Shown here: in pieces, positions 44,658-52,706 of the stretch | Numbering within the stretch: the first letter of the stretch is position 1 | Layout of the letters: each line of letters opens with the position of its first letter | Source: Paenibacillus sp. FSL H7-0326 | GTDB lineage: Bacteria > Bacillota > Bacilli > Paenibacillales > Paenibacillaceae | DNA length: 64,000 nucleotides | Assembly: GCF_001955535.1 (NCBI RefSeq) | Contig: NZ_MPVN01000005.1 | Location: 1 to 64,000 of the forward strand | Reading direction: 5' to 3' | Made by a program: the position numbers and the translations under genes | Notes under the pieces: model-generated | Seen by the model: only the letters and a program-made list of their open reading frames with translations | The model's database searches: none | What the model was told of the DNA's origin: nothing

Positions 44658-45473
44658 TTAATCGTAACGTTCCTTTAATACAGCCACTGTGCGTTCCACC
44701 TCGGATCGAGGAACAGACGGTCTAACTCCGGTATACACCTTCTCTGCCGAAGCACCGATCGTTTCTATTAAAGACTGCATATACGCCTCAGCAGAAGGTA
44801 CATCTGACAGTTCATTTAGACTCCCCATACTTCCGTACTTCACTTGAGGATAGCCCTCATCAGCATCTCCGGCTGCCTGATCATAGAACTGGATGATGTC
44901 CTCTGTCAGCTCATCCCCTCTTCCTTCCACGATAATAAAGCCAGTAACAAGATAAGCCTTGGCCAAACGACGCTGGGCAATTCCACAAAACTTCCGTCCA
45001 TTGATCGCCACATCATAGTCTCCCGGGCAATAGGCTCCTTCGATTTCTCCTGCCACTGCATGTCCTCCCCAGGGAAGAATCGCTTTCCGGATATATTCAA
45101 CCATGGATTTAAAATCATCATGAATATTAATCGCATGTCCAGGGTTCGGAAGAATAAGACTAAGATTCACCACTCCTCTGGTCAGTCTGACCGCCGCACC
45201 TCCGGAAGGACGCACACAGGAGCTTATCCCCTTATTCCGAAATTGCTGCATGGCCTCCTCAGCCTGCTTCAGCCTGCGGTCCCGGAGACCGATGACAAGC
45301 GCATTCTCGTGACGCCAGAGATGAGCGACAGCGCGATGCCCCAGCCCCACTTGCCTGCACATCACCTCTTCCCATGCAAAAGCTTCAAGCACGTCCTCAT
45401 CCTTCTTCATGAGCGGCGATTCCCAGATTTGGATCTCCTTGAATTTGTGAAGCATTGTATCTTTGCTCGCCAT
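44658..45473 (-). CDS. lipL: octanoyl-[GcvH]:protein N-octanoyltransferase
   Basis: 271 residues of the biotin/lipoate ligase fold. In Bacillus LipL moves octanoyl groups from GcvH to the E2 subunits of 2-oxoacid dehydrogenases during lipoate synthesis. RPSGGAAVRLTRGVVNLSLI is the substrate-binding motif, and YCPGDYDVAINGRKFCGIAQRR supplies the acyl-accepting Cys and conserved Lys position. That Cys before PG distinguishes LipL from LplA ligases. LipM is an alternative identity. GGGGGAG lies upstream of the ATG. Confidence 0.82.
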   Translation of the reverse strand: MASKDTMLHKFKEIQIWESPLMKKDEDVLEAFAWEEVMCRQVGLGHRAVAHLWRHENALVIGLRDRRLKQAEEAMQQFRNKGISSCVRPSGGAAVRLTRGVVNLSLILPNPGHAINIHDDFKSMVEYIRKAILPWGGHAVAGEIEGAYCPGDYDVAINGRKFCGIAQRRLAKAYLVTGFIIVEGRGDELTEDIIQFYDQAAGDADEGYPQVKYGSMGSLNELSDVPSAEAYMQSLIETIGASAEKVYTGVRPSVPRSEVERTVAVLKERYD

Positions 45474-45493
45474 GCGCCTCTTCTCCCCCTAAT

Positions 45494-45526
45494 AAAAAAG
45501 CCTTGATCAGTACGATCAAGACTTTC
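45494..45526 (-). terminator. terminator after folE
   Basis: CTTGATC/GATCAAG hairpin followed by a T run on the minus strand, between folE and lipL. Confidence 0.8.
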
Positions 45527-45539
45527 CGAAATTTCAAGA

Positions 45540-46133
45540 TTAACCTTTAACAAGAGATAGGAACTCAGCCCGGGAAGCTGCATTATCCCGGAATGTACCA
45601 CGTGTAGCAGAAGTTACTGTCTTGCTGCCCGGCTTCTTCACACCACGAGCACACATGCATAGATGTTCTCCTTCTACAACAACCATGACCCCATTCGGGT
45701 TAAGCGCATCCTCAAGGATGTCCGCGATTTGAGAAGTAATCCGCTCCTGTACCTGCAGACGACGAGTTACCGCCTCAACCAGTCTCGCAAGCTTGCTAAG
45801 CCCGACAATTTGTCCACTTGGTACATATCCGATATGGACCTTACCGAAGAACGGAGCCATATGATGCTCACACTGACTGTAGTACACAATATCCTTCACA
45901 ATGACAAGCTCTTCATGATTCTCATCAAAAGTGACACCAAGTACATCTCTAGGATCTACTTCATAGCCCGCAAAAATCTCTTCGTACATACGGGTAACTC
46001 TAGCCGGTGTTTCCAGCAGACCTTCGCGTTCTGTATCTTCACCGATCAGCTTCAATATCTGTTCAACATGATACTCAATCTTCTCGCGATTAGCGCCGAC
46101 AGAAGAGTTCATGTAATCTTTAACTCCAGCCAT
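45540..46133 (-). CDS. folE: GTP cyclohydrolase I
   Basis: 197 residues. Makes dihydroneopterin triphosphate from GTP, first step of folate synthesis. Zinc ligands lie in SQCEHHMAPFFG and HLCMCARGVKK; GYVPSGQIVGLSKLARLVE and RLQVQERIT are conserved active-site parts. The zinc-type Cys ligands show it is type IA. Start MAGVKDYMN at 46133 is chosen over an upstream in-frame ATG at 46163 because the AGGAGGAAGAAGG region lies directly before it. Confidence 0.96.
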   Translation of the reverse strand: MAGVKDYMNSSVGANREKIEYHVEQILKLIGEDTEREGLLETPARVTRMYEEIFAGYEVDPRDVLGVTFDENHEELVIVKDIVYYSQCEHHMAPFFGKVHIGYVPSGQIVGLSKLARLVEAVTRRLQVQERITSQIADILEDALNPNGVMVVVEGEHLCMCARGVKKPGSKTVTSATRGTFRDNAASRAEFLSLVKG

Positions 46134-46190
46134 TCCTTCTTCCTCCTCCCAAGCGGCATACACCTGTACCTGGCAGGCAAGATAGCAGCA

Positions 46191-46451
46191 TTATCTTTTT
46201 CTTCCCTGATTCTTGCGCATAGGCGGCTGCATCTTGCCTGCACCATTTCCGCCCTGCTGGGATTTCATCATCTGTTGAGCACGCTGCATCTGCTTGCTGT
46301 TCAAATTGTAGCCCATTTGTTTTGCCATTTTTTGTAGAGCTTCAGGATCACTCTGCATCTTCTCAAGCTGCTTGCGCAGATAGAATGCACCGATAAAGAA
46401 TCCCCCAACGAGGCCTACAATTAGTGTAATAATGGGAATAACGATATCCAT
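46191..46451 (-). CDS. YneF-like (UPF0154) small membrane protein
   Basis: 86 residues. One N-terminal membrane span (IPIITLIVGLVGGFFIGAFYLRKQL) and a basic Met/Gln-rich tail that includes AKQMGYNLNSKQMQRAQQMMKSQ, the UPF0154 pattern. The C-terminus extends further than B. subtilis YneF with KMQPPMRKNQGRKR. Function unknown. Confidence 0.8.
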   Translation of the reverse strand: MDIVIPIITLIVGLVGGFFIGAFYLRKQLEKMQSDPEALQKMAKQMGYNLNSKQMQRAQQMMKSQQGGNGAGKMQPPMRKNQGRKR

Positions 46452-46554
46452 ACTTATACACCCCTGTTTTTTGCTTGATTGCTATTCTTAACGCATCATA
46501 CACGATATCATAGCATGTAGAAACGCGGCTAGCAAACGCAATTTGGAGTTTTTG

Positions 46555-48396
46555 TCAATTCGTAGTCTGTGCTTCCAATGAGAGCAGGCGTTCCTTCACA
46601 TGGAGCCCTCCAGGGTATATCGTTACTCCACCCTCACTTCCCGTCAAACGGTGATGAGGAATTATAATAGGAAGCGGATTTTTTGAAACTGCCGCTACAA
46701 CCGAGCGAACAGCCTTCGGTCTCCCTATCTTCTCCGCTAATCCGAGACTTGAGACATGCTGACCATATGAAATCTCCATTAGCGCCTGCCATACCTGCAG
46801 CTCGAATGGGGTTCCTCTTAGATCCAGCTGAAGCTCGAACTCTGTACGCTCTCCAGACAAGTATTCCTGAAGCTGCCATGTCACCTCTTGGAACCGGGAA
46901 GGATCATGTACAAAATGATATTCACCCAGCCAAGTGCGTGCCCACTGCTGCAGATGCGCCTCTCTTACCGTGTAGTTACCAAAATCGAGTCTTGCAAGTC
47001 CTTGTTGCGTGGCACAAAGTGTAAGCTCTCCTGCTTCTGTTGATATTTCATGATAATATACAGGCTCACCCGTAAGCTTGGTTACCGGAGTAGGCTTCCA
47101 GGCTGCCGTGTTGTCATTGCGATTCAGCGCCATATTAGACTCATTGTTATTGCCATCCGATGAACTCGATTCAGACGAACTATATTCAGCAGCAAACTCT
47201 GCTTCGTATTTCTTCTTCTCGGATAGAGGCCCCATGAGCAGCTTCTCCTGGGCTCTCTGCAGCATGTTCAGTACGTTCCCATCTTGTTCTCTTGCAGCAG
47301 CTTCCGATATCACATTCATTGCTTCTTCTCCTCCTATTTGGCTGAGCGACCAAGCAGCGGTTCCTCTCAGTTCGGGACGAGGATCCCGCAGCAACACTTC
47401 GCTCAGCTCGGGTACAGCGCTTTGATCTTTAAAATTACCAAGCGCGATGACGGCATTGCGTTGTATGGGTTTTTTACCTCGCCAAGCGGCAGAGCTGTGT
47501 CCAAACCGTTCCTTAAATTCCTTATTGCTCAGGGAGAGCAGTGGTTTAAGCAAAGGCTTGACAATCTCGGGGTCGGGTGCAAATTCAGGATGATGATCCC
47601 AATTCTTCCCTCTATTCTTCGGGCATACGATCTGGCATGTGTCACAGCCGTACAGCCGATTCCCGATTTTCTTCATATATTCTTCGTCCAAAAAGCCTTT
47701 GGTTTGCGTCAAAAAAGAAATGCACTTCTGGGCATTCAGCTGTCCCGGGCCAACAAGCGCTCCTGTAGGGCAGGCATCAATGCACTTCGTGCATTCTCCG
47801 CATCCTTCTGTCACCGGTGCATCCGGTGTAAAAGGAATGTCTGTTATGAGTTCCCCTAGAAATATCCACGAACCGAATTTGGGTGATATGATTGCGCAGT
47901 TCTTGCCGCTGAAGCCAATACCCGCCCGCTCTGAAACAGCCCGGTCCACCAGAACACCCGTGTCCACCATATTCTCAATGCGCGCCTCTGGAACCCTCTC
48001 CTGGATAAAGGCGGTGAGCTTGTCCATCGCTGCCCTCAGAACATGATGGTAATCCTGCCCCCACGCTGAGCGGGCCAATATCCCTCTATAGCTGCCAGGC
48101 TCCGACTTTGGCGGATCCTTCATCTTGGAAGGGTAGGCGATGGCAATAGCAATAAGCGAAGCAGGCTTACCCGAATCCAGCGCGGGATTCACCCGTTTCT
48201 CGATATCAGGCTCTTCAAATCCTGACTCATAGCCTTTGGCACGATGCTCCAGCAATATGGAACGCAAGGATTCAAACGGTTCCGCAGAGGCAAATCCAAC
48301 ATCATCGATTCCAAAAGACGGTGCTGCCTGTTTAATTTCCTGCTTCAGCCACTCAAAATGTACTCCCGGGCTTACAAGCGAATCTCGACTAATCAT
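46555..48396 (-). CDS. queG: epoxyqueuosine reductase (QueG) fused to an alkyltransferase-like domain
   Basis: 613 residues. Residues 1-395 are a complete QueG, the cobalamin and iron-sulfur enzyme that finishes queuosine in tRNA: catalytic Asp in MVDTGVL (D145), cluster Cys at 199/202/205/209 and 225/251/254/258, and HEAT-like repeats at about 310-385. After a Ser/Asn-rich linker (405-425), residues ~445-613 form an O6-alkylguanine-DNA alkyltransferase fold: ISYGQHVSS, the Arg finger in RPKAVRSV (R564), NP (573-574) and GGLHVKERLLSLE. The acceptor motif PCHRV reads PHHRL, so the reactive Cys is His581 (codon CAT at 46654-46656). The domain probably cannot transfer alkyl groups and resembles alkyltransferase-like (ATL) proteins. 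AGAGGTGA precedes the ATG. Confidence 0.93.
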   Translation of the reverse strand: MISRDSLVSPGVHFEWLKQEIKQAAPSFGIDDVGFASAEPFESLRSILLEHRAKGYESGFEEPDIEKRVNPALDSGKPASLIAIAIAYPSKMKDPPKSEPGSYRGILARSAWGQDYHHVLRAAMDKLTAFIQERVPEARIENMVDTGVLVDRAVSERAGIGFSGKNCAIISPKFGSWIFLGELITDIPFTPDAPVTEGCGECTKCIDACPTGALVGPGQLNAQKCISFLTQTKGFLDEEYMKKIGNRLYGCDTCQIVCPKNRGKNWDHHPEFAPDPEIVKPLLKPLLSLSNKEFKERFGHSSAAWRGKKPIQRNAVIALGNFKDQSAVPELSEVLLRDPRPELRGTAAWSLSQIGGEEAMNVISEAAAREQDGNVLNMLQRAQEKLLMGPLSEKKKYEAEFAAEYSSSESSSSDGNNNESNMALNRNDNTAAWKPTPVTKLTGEPVYYHEISTEAGELTLCATQQGLARLDFGNYTVREAHLQQWARTWLGEYHFVHDPSRFQEVTWQLQEYLSGERTEFELQLDLRGTPFELQVWQALMEISYGQHVSSLGLAEKIGRPKAVRSVVAAVSKNPLPIIIPHHRLTGSEGGVTIYPGGLHVKERLLSLEAQTTN

Positions 48397-48501
48397 ATTA
48401 TCACCTCTAATCCAATCAATCTCATAATAACTTTGCTGTCACAAATGGAATAAACGTCAATTCCTCACATATATCTGTATAGCCTGATCTTCTGTTCCCA
48501 T

Positions 48502-49086
48502 TCACAGCTTCTTCATATCACTCATGGGCCAAAAAATAAATTCAGCTTTCCCGACGATCTCTTTAGCCGAGACACTCCCGAATGATCGGCTATCCTTGCT
48601 CTTACCTGCATGCCTGTTATCTCCCATGACGAAGTAACGGCCTTCTTCCAGCCGGATTGGACCAAAATCCGGATCCTCAATTGAAGTATTTGTATAAGGT
48701 TCCGTCTGGGGCTCTTCGTTGATATATAGTACGTGTTCCCGTATTTCTATCATATCGCCGGGAATACCAATGACTCTTTTGACAAGAAACTCTTTACGAT
48801 CAGGCGTATGGCTCGGATCATGCAGCACGACGACGTCATGACGCTTCGGCGTATCAAATTCGTATACGATCTTATTAATGAACAATCGATCTTGTTCAAC
48901 TAGGGTTGGCTGCATCGATTCACCCTTAACAATCGAAATATTGAAGACAAACAAATTAAGAAGCAGCATCAGTACGACAGCAATCAAAATGGTCTTAAGC
49001 CAATCCAGAAGCTCTCCGGACAGAGTTGAGCCCGAAGAGGATGTTGTCGCCGTATTCTCTATATCTGGCGGTATTTCCCGGCTCAT
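48502..49086 (-). CDS. signal peptidase I
   Basis: 194 residues. One N-terminal membrane anchor (about 27-50), then the catalytic Ser in KGESMQPTL, the Lys in RKEFLVKRVIGIPGD, and the C-terminal box MGDNRHAGKSKDSRSFG. It cleaves signal peptides of exported proteins. It is a Sip-type single-anchor Bacillus enzyme, not an ER-type SipW. GAGGTGAT lies upstream of the ATG. Confidence 0.96.
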   Translation of the reverse strand: MSREIPPDIENTATTSSSGSTLSGELLDWLKTILIAVVLMLLLNLFVFNISIVKGESMQPTLVEQDRLFINKIVYEFDTPKRHDVVVLHDPSHTPDRKEFLVKRVIGIPGDMIEIREHVLYINEEPQTEPYTNTSIEDPDFGPIRLEEGRYFVMGDNRHAGKSKDSRSFGSVSAKEIVGKAEFIFWPMSDMKKL

Positions 49087-49132
49087 TTGCTTCTATCACC
49101 TCAAGGTTATAATAAAAATGCCATATCAATAG

Positions 49133-49177
49133 AAAAGCATATCTCGGTTCCATTTGCAATTGGACGCCAAGATATGC
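49133..49177 (-). terminator. probable terminator downstream of the GNAT gene
   Basis: GCATATCTTGG/CCGAGATATGC hairpin with a 19-base loop followed by TTTTC on the minus strand. It lies 126 bases past the GNAT stop, so the assignment is tentative. Confidence 0.5.
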
Positions 49178-49302
49178 CTATTATGGATTAACAATAAAAA
49201 ATAGAATAAAGTCTGTGTTCTCTCTCTATATCTGATCTCGCTCATTGCTTGAACATGAGACGCCAATCTAGCAAAACTATAACTTGCATTCAGTACACTT
49301 CA

Positions 49303-49728
49303 TTAGCTGTGTGCCAGAATACTAAGATTCTGGAATGCCTTCATGACCTGACTAGCTCCGTAACCCATCGCTTCATACAGCGGCATCGCGGCTTTGTTAT
49401 GCTCGTCACCAGCGACCCACACCCCTCTTACCTTGCGCTGTTGAAAACGCTGTTCAAGCGCCTTAACCAAGGCTTTTCCAACGCCTTGACGTCTGAAATC
49501 AGGGTGAACCGCAATACGATAAATACAACCATGGTTCTGATCAATAGTACCGATTAAAGCACCGATCAGCTCCCCATCCTGCTCAGCAACCATAATAAGG
49601 TCTGAATCCCAGGATAACTGGCGAGCGAAAGGACCCATCGTGTTCTCAAAGCAATCTTCCGACAAAGCAGCCGCAAGGAGCTCTGTTACACCATTTGCGT
49701 CACTCAACTGAAAGGAACGAATGTTCAT
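49303..49728 (-). CDS. GNAT-family N-acetyltransferase
   Basis: 141 residues. The acetyl-CoA motif is in IYRIAVHPDFRRQGVGKALVKAL, followed by the NKAAMPLYEAMGY motif B region. Substrate cannot be inferred. GGGAG precedes the ATG by about 10 bases. Confidence 0.88.
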   Translation of the reverse strand: MNIRSFQLSDANGVTELLAAALSEDCFENTMGPFARQLSWDSDLIMVAEQDGELIGALIGTIDQNHGCIYRIAVHPDFRRQGVGKALVKALEQRFQQRKVRGVWVAGDEHNKAAMPLYEAMGYGASQVMKAFQNLSILAHS

Positions 49729-49844
49729 CTGCTAAATCTCCCTTTTCGTTATCTTTAGTGAGGTTTTACAAAAAAGGCACGCCCTTTTTACCAAAAACCC
49801 GATGATGATCCATCTGAATATATTAGAATGATATGTACAGACGG

Positions 49845-49866
49845 AAAAACCGGCAAAAAGCCGGCC
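49845..49866. repeat. short GC-rich hairpin in the sodA upstream gap
   Basis: ACCGGC-AAAAA-GCCGGC inverted repeat. Read on the minus strand the hairpin is followed by TTTTTCC, so it could end a small minus-strand transcript. No gene is seen to supply one. Confidence 0.5.
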
Positions 49867-49995
49867 GAAACATCTGCCACGCCTATTAAGGAGAGCCAGA
49901 AATGTTCAGGAAATGATAATATGACAAAAAACGAGATATATCTTCTTCATCGTCCATTAAACCACACTTTGCTCCAGAAAACACGCTTTTTCTTC

Positions 49996-50031
49996 TGTAA
50001 GCGCTTAATATCAAGCGCTTACATTTTTATT
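49996..50031 (+). promoter_or_regulatory. perfect inverted repeat TGTAAGCGCTT/AAGCGCTTACA before sodA
   Basis: Eleven-base perfect arms (49996-50006 and 50013-50023) around AATATC, followed by TTTTTATT. Each arm resembles a catabolite-responsive element core (TGTAAGCGCTTA). It could be a CcpA-type operator pair or a terminator of an unseen small plus-strand RNA. Confidence 0.55.
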
Positions 50032-50050
50032 GCTAAACTTTGTATATTTG

Positions 50051-50069
50051 GTGTTAAACTAGTTAACAC
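50051..50069. promoter_or_regulatory. inverted repeat GTGTTAA/TTAACAC before sodA
   Basis: GTGTTAA-ACTAG-TTAACAC, a 7-5-7 palindrome about 175 bases before the sodA start, within an AT-rich stretch. It looks like a repressor or activator site. The regulator is unknown. Confidence 0.45.
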
Positions 50070-50148
50070 AGTAATAGACTTCAAAAACTGTTTTGTTAAT
50101 TTCATGTTATATTAAAACCCTTTTATAACAGCTTAACAAACAAAAATG

Positions 50149-50179
50149 TTGATTAAATAGACTGAATAAGGTTTAATAT
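50149..50179 (+). promoter_or_regulatory. possible sodA promoter
   Basis: TTGATT followed after 17 bases by TTTAAT, about 65 bases before the sodA start. A moderate match judged by eye. Confidence 0.4.
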
Positions 50180-50244
50180 AAGTGTCGAGGGGAAATCTAC
50201 ATAAAGATTTAACCTTTAATTTATTTTTAGGAGGAATTTCAATC

Positions 50245-50856
50245 ATGGCATTCCAATTACCAGCACTTCCTTACGCAAACGATGCATTAGAACCACATAT
50301 CGACGCTCAAACGATGGAAATCCACCACGATCGCCATCACAATACTTATGTAACGAACCTGAACGCTGCTTTGGAAAGCGCTCCTGAGCTTCAAGAGAAA
50401 TCCCTTGAAGAGCTGCTTGCGAACCTCGACAGCGTACCTGAGAGCATCCGTACAGCAGTCCGCAACAACGGCGGCGGTCATTACAACCACAGCCTGTTCT
50501 GGGAAATTATCGGACCTAACGGCGGCGGCGCTCCTACAGGCGAAATCGCTGCAGCAATTGACAGCGAGCTGGGCGGCTATGACAAATTCAAAGAAGATTT
50601 TGCAAAAGCAGCAACAACTCGTTTCGGCAGCGGCTGGGCTTGGCTGGTTGTCGGCAAAGACGGCAAACTGGCAATCACTAGCACACCTAACCAGGACAGC
50701 CCTGTATTTGAAGGCTTGACTCCAGTTCTTGGTCTGGATGTATGGGAGCATGCTTACTACCTGAAATATCAAAACAAACGTCCTGACTACATCGGAGCAT
50801 TCTGGAATGTAATCAACTGGGATGAAGTAAATAAACGTTACGCTGCAGCGAAATAA
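50245..50856 (+). CDS. sodA: superoxide dismutase (Mn)
   Basis: 203 residues, standard single-domain Fe/Mn SOD. Ligands: His in MEIHHDRHHNTYV, His in GGHYNHSLFW, Asp and His in LGLDVWEHAYYLKYQ. GPNGGGAPTGE and WAWLV around the active site fit the Mn-type enzyme of Bacillus. The ATG at 50245 follows AGGAGG by 9 bases. The unusually long 5' gap contains two palindromes. Confidence 0.97.
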   Translation: MAFQLPALPYANDALEPHIDAQTMEIHHDRHHNTYVTNLNAALESAPELQEKSLEELLANLDSVPESIRTAVRNNGGGHYNHSLFWEIIGPNGGGAPTGEIAAAIDSELGGYDKFKEDFAKAATTRFGSGWAWLVVGKDGKLAITSTPNQDSPVFEGLTPVLGLDVWEHAYYLKYQNKRPDYIGAFWNVINWDEVNKRYAAAK

Positions 50857-50902
50857 GAATTAGACCTCTGCAGTTCAACAGCGGTTACCGCTGTTTGCTT
50901 CT

Positions 50903-50960
50903 AAAAAAGCAGTCCAGAATAAAGCGGCCTTTGCCATTTTATTCTAAGACTGCTTTTTTT
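50903..50960. terminator. bidirectional terminator between sodA and mutY
   Basis: AAAAAAGCAGTC...AGAATAAA pairs with TTTATTCT...GACTGCTTTTTT; long hairpin with T runs on both strands between convergent genes. Confidence 0.9.
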
Positions 50961-50977
50961 CTTATACTCTTCACTAT

Positions 50978-52132
50978 CTATTCATTCAATTCATTAAAAT
51001 AATCGCGCAATAATTTCAGGAATACATTCGGAAAGGCCATGGTGTCCATATCCTTCGGCTCGATCCAGCGGTACAGATGTCTCTCTTCCTTATAAGCTTC
51101 CACCTGTTCTGCAACCATAGTGGATGTCAGCACCGCTTCCGCCTCTGCACAATGATATACCTGCAGATTCCAGTGAATATGACTGAAGGTATGCTCGGCC
51201 ATTCTCCAGAACGAGTTCGGCTTAATATGATAGCCCTCCTCAAGCAAATGTCCAGCAATCAGATCCATCGCAGGCTCGTGAGGAACCAGATGGGCCAGCT
51301 CGCCAGGTGCTGATGCCTGCATATGAGGAAGCTCCCACATCTTGGCCAGCAAGCCGGTTGCAGGACGCTGACGAACCAGCACCTTCCCTTCGTTCACCCC
51401 CGTACCGACAACAAGCGCAGCAATTCTCTGCTCGGGACGAGGCGGCTTGGCCTTTTTCTTCACTGGTAATGTGTCTTCTCTTCCTTCAATCCGTCCCGTG
51501 CACATCTCCATCACTGGACAAGTCAAACAATGTGGGGATTTTGGCGTACATACGAGCGCTCCGAGCTCCATTAATGCCTGATTGAAATCCGATGCTCGTC
51601 CCTCCGGGATGAGCTCCTCTGCCAGCGTCTCCATCTTGACTCTTGTGCTGCCCTTCATAATGTCATCTTCGATCAGAAAATAACGTGACAGCACCCGCAT
51701 GACATTTCCATCCACAGCAGGCTGCGGCTGATTAAACGCGATGCTGAGAATTGCACCCGCTGTGTAAGGACCTACACCTTTAAGATGAAATACCGCATCC
51801 TTCTGGTTCGGCACTTCCCCGCCATGCTGCTCCATGACCTGCCTTGCGGCCGCCTGCAGGTTACGGGCACGAGAGTAATATCCGAGCCCCTCCCACAGCT
51901 TAAGCACATCCTCCTCAGGCGCCTCTGCCAAATCCTGTATTGTCGGAAAGCGTTCGATAAAACGCTGAAAATACGGAATCACCGTATCTACCCTTGTCTG
52001 CTGCAGCATGATCTCCGATACCCATATATAATAGGGGTCCCGATGTCGCCGCCACGGAAGATCACGTTTATTTTGCATATACCAATGAAGCAGCTCCGTA
52101 CTAAAGAACTTTTTTGCATTGCTCTGATTCAT
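50978..52132 (-). CDS. mutY: A/G-specific adenine DNA glycosylase
   Basis: 384 residues. Removes adenine mispaired with 8-oxoguanine. WVSEIMLQQTRVDTVIPYF (with catalytic Glu), the helix-hairpin-helix LKGVGPYTAGAILSIAFNQPQPAVDGNVMRV with its catalytic Asp, the [4Fe-4S] motif CTPKSPHCLTCPVMEMC and a C-terminal NUDIX-like 8-oxoG recognition domain (from about 235) are all present. Length is typical. Confidence 0.97.
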   Translation of the reverse strand: MNQSNAKKFFSTELLHWYMQNKRDLPWRRHRDPYYIWVSEIMLQQTRVDTVIPYFQRFIERFPTIQDLAEAPEEDVLKLWEGLGYYSRARNLQAAARQVMEQHGGEVPNQKDAVFHLKGVGPYTAGAILSIAFNQPQPAVDGNVMRVLSRYFLIEDDIMKGSTRVKMETLAEELIPEGRASDFNQALMELGALVCTPKSPHCLTCPVMEMCTGRIEGREDTLPVKKKAKPPRPEQRIAALVVGTGVNEGKVLVRQRPATGLLAKMWELPHMQASAPGELAHLVPHEPAMDLIAGHLLEEGYHIKPNSFWRMAEHTFSHIHWNLQVYHCAEAEAVLTSTMVAEQVEAYKEERHLYRWIEPKDMDTMAFPNVFLKLLRDYFNELNE

Positions 52133-52184
52133 TCGATTCCTATTCTCCCATTCTGTATTACTAAATGATTCGTATAATCCTCAG

Positions 52185-52577
52185 TTACATCCGTTCAACG
52201 ATGGCGAACGCAGCTGCAACGCTTGGCTGATGCGAGATGCTGATGTGAACCATGTAAGAATACTCGCCGCTAAGACCAAGCCGTTTCCGAGCAGGCTCAG
52301 AGATGGCCGCAGTCGGCTTACCCAGCTTGTTCGGTAAAATCTCAATATCCTGGAAGCCCAGCAGCTCCCCGATTCCACAGCCAAACGCTTTAGATATCGC
52401 TTCCTTCGCTGCAAATCTTCCCGATACATACTGAACTTCACTCTGTGTACGCTCACTAAGTATAGCTCGTTCCTCTTCAGTCAGCACTCGGCTGAGAAAT
52501 CTGGCCCTGTGAGCGCCTTCCATAATTCGAGCAATCCGGTCTGTCTCCAGCACATCGTTGCCAATCCCGTAGATCAA
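52185..52577 (-). CDS. acpS: holo-[acyl-carrier-protein] synthase
   Basis: 130 residues from a TTG start (MIYGIGNDVLETDRI). Transfers 4'-phosphopantetheine from CoA to acyl carrier protein. GIGNDVLE holds the Mg Asp, and GRFAAKEAISKAFG the conserved Glu and Lys; ISISHQPSVAAAFAI is the C-terminal signature. The TTG at 52577 gives the family-typical N-terminus with AAGGTGG 8 bases upstream; GTG codons at 52589 and 52586 would add four residues. Confidence 0.95.
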   Translation of the reverse strand: MIYGIGNDVLETDRIARIMEGAHRARFLSRVLTEEERAILSERTQSEVQYVSGRFAAKEAISKAFGCGIGELLGFQDIEILPNKLGKPTAAISEPARKRLGLSGEYSYMVHISISHQPSVAAAFAIVERM

Positions 52578-52630
52578 GCTCTTCACCACCTTTTCAACCT
52601 AATCTATTGTATCAGTTGTTTGGACAAATC

Positions 52631-52675
52631 AAAAACCCTCGTCGGGGCAGTAAATTGTCCCATATTACGAGGGTT
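52631..52675 (-). terminator. terminator after nadE
   Basis: AACCCTCGT/ACGAGGGTT outer stem with an inner GGGACA/TGCCCC pairing, followed by TTTTT on the minus strand. Confidence 0.85.
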
Positions 52676-52706
52676 CTCTTGCTTATAGGTTATAGGTAGC
52701 CGCTAA

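Noticed and set aside
49830..49930. Possible c-di-GMP or similar riboswitch in the sodA upstream gap
   Set aside because: Some GCAAA/CCGGC words recall GEMM elements, but their order and the required receptor parts are missing.
49828..50115. 95-codon frame upstream of sodA
   Set aside because: It crosses two palindromes, has no ribosome site and reads as random AT-rich sequence.
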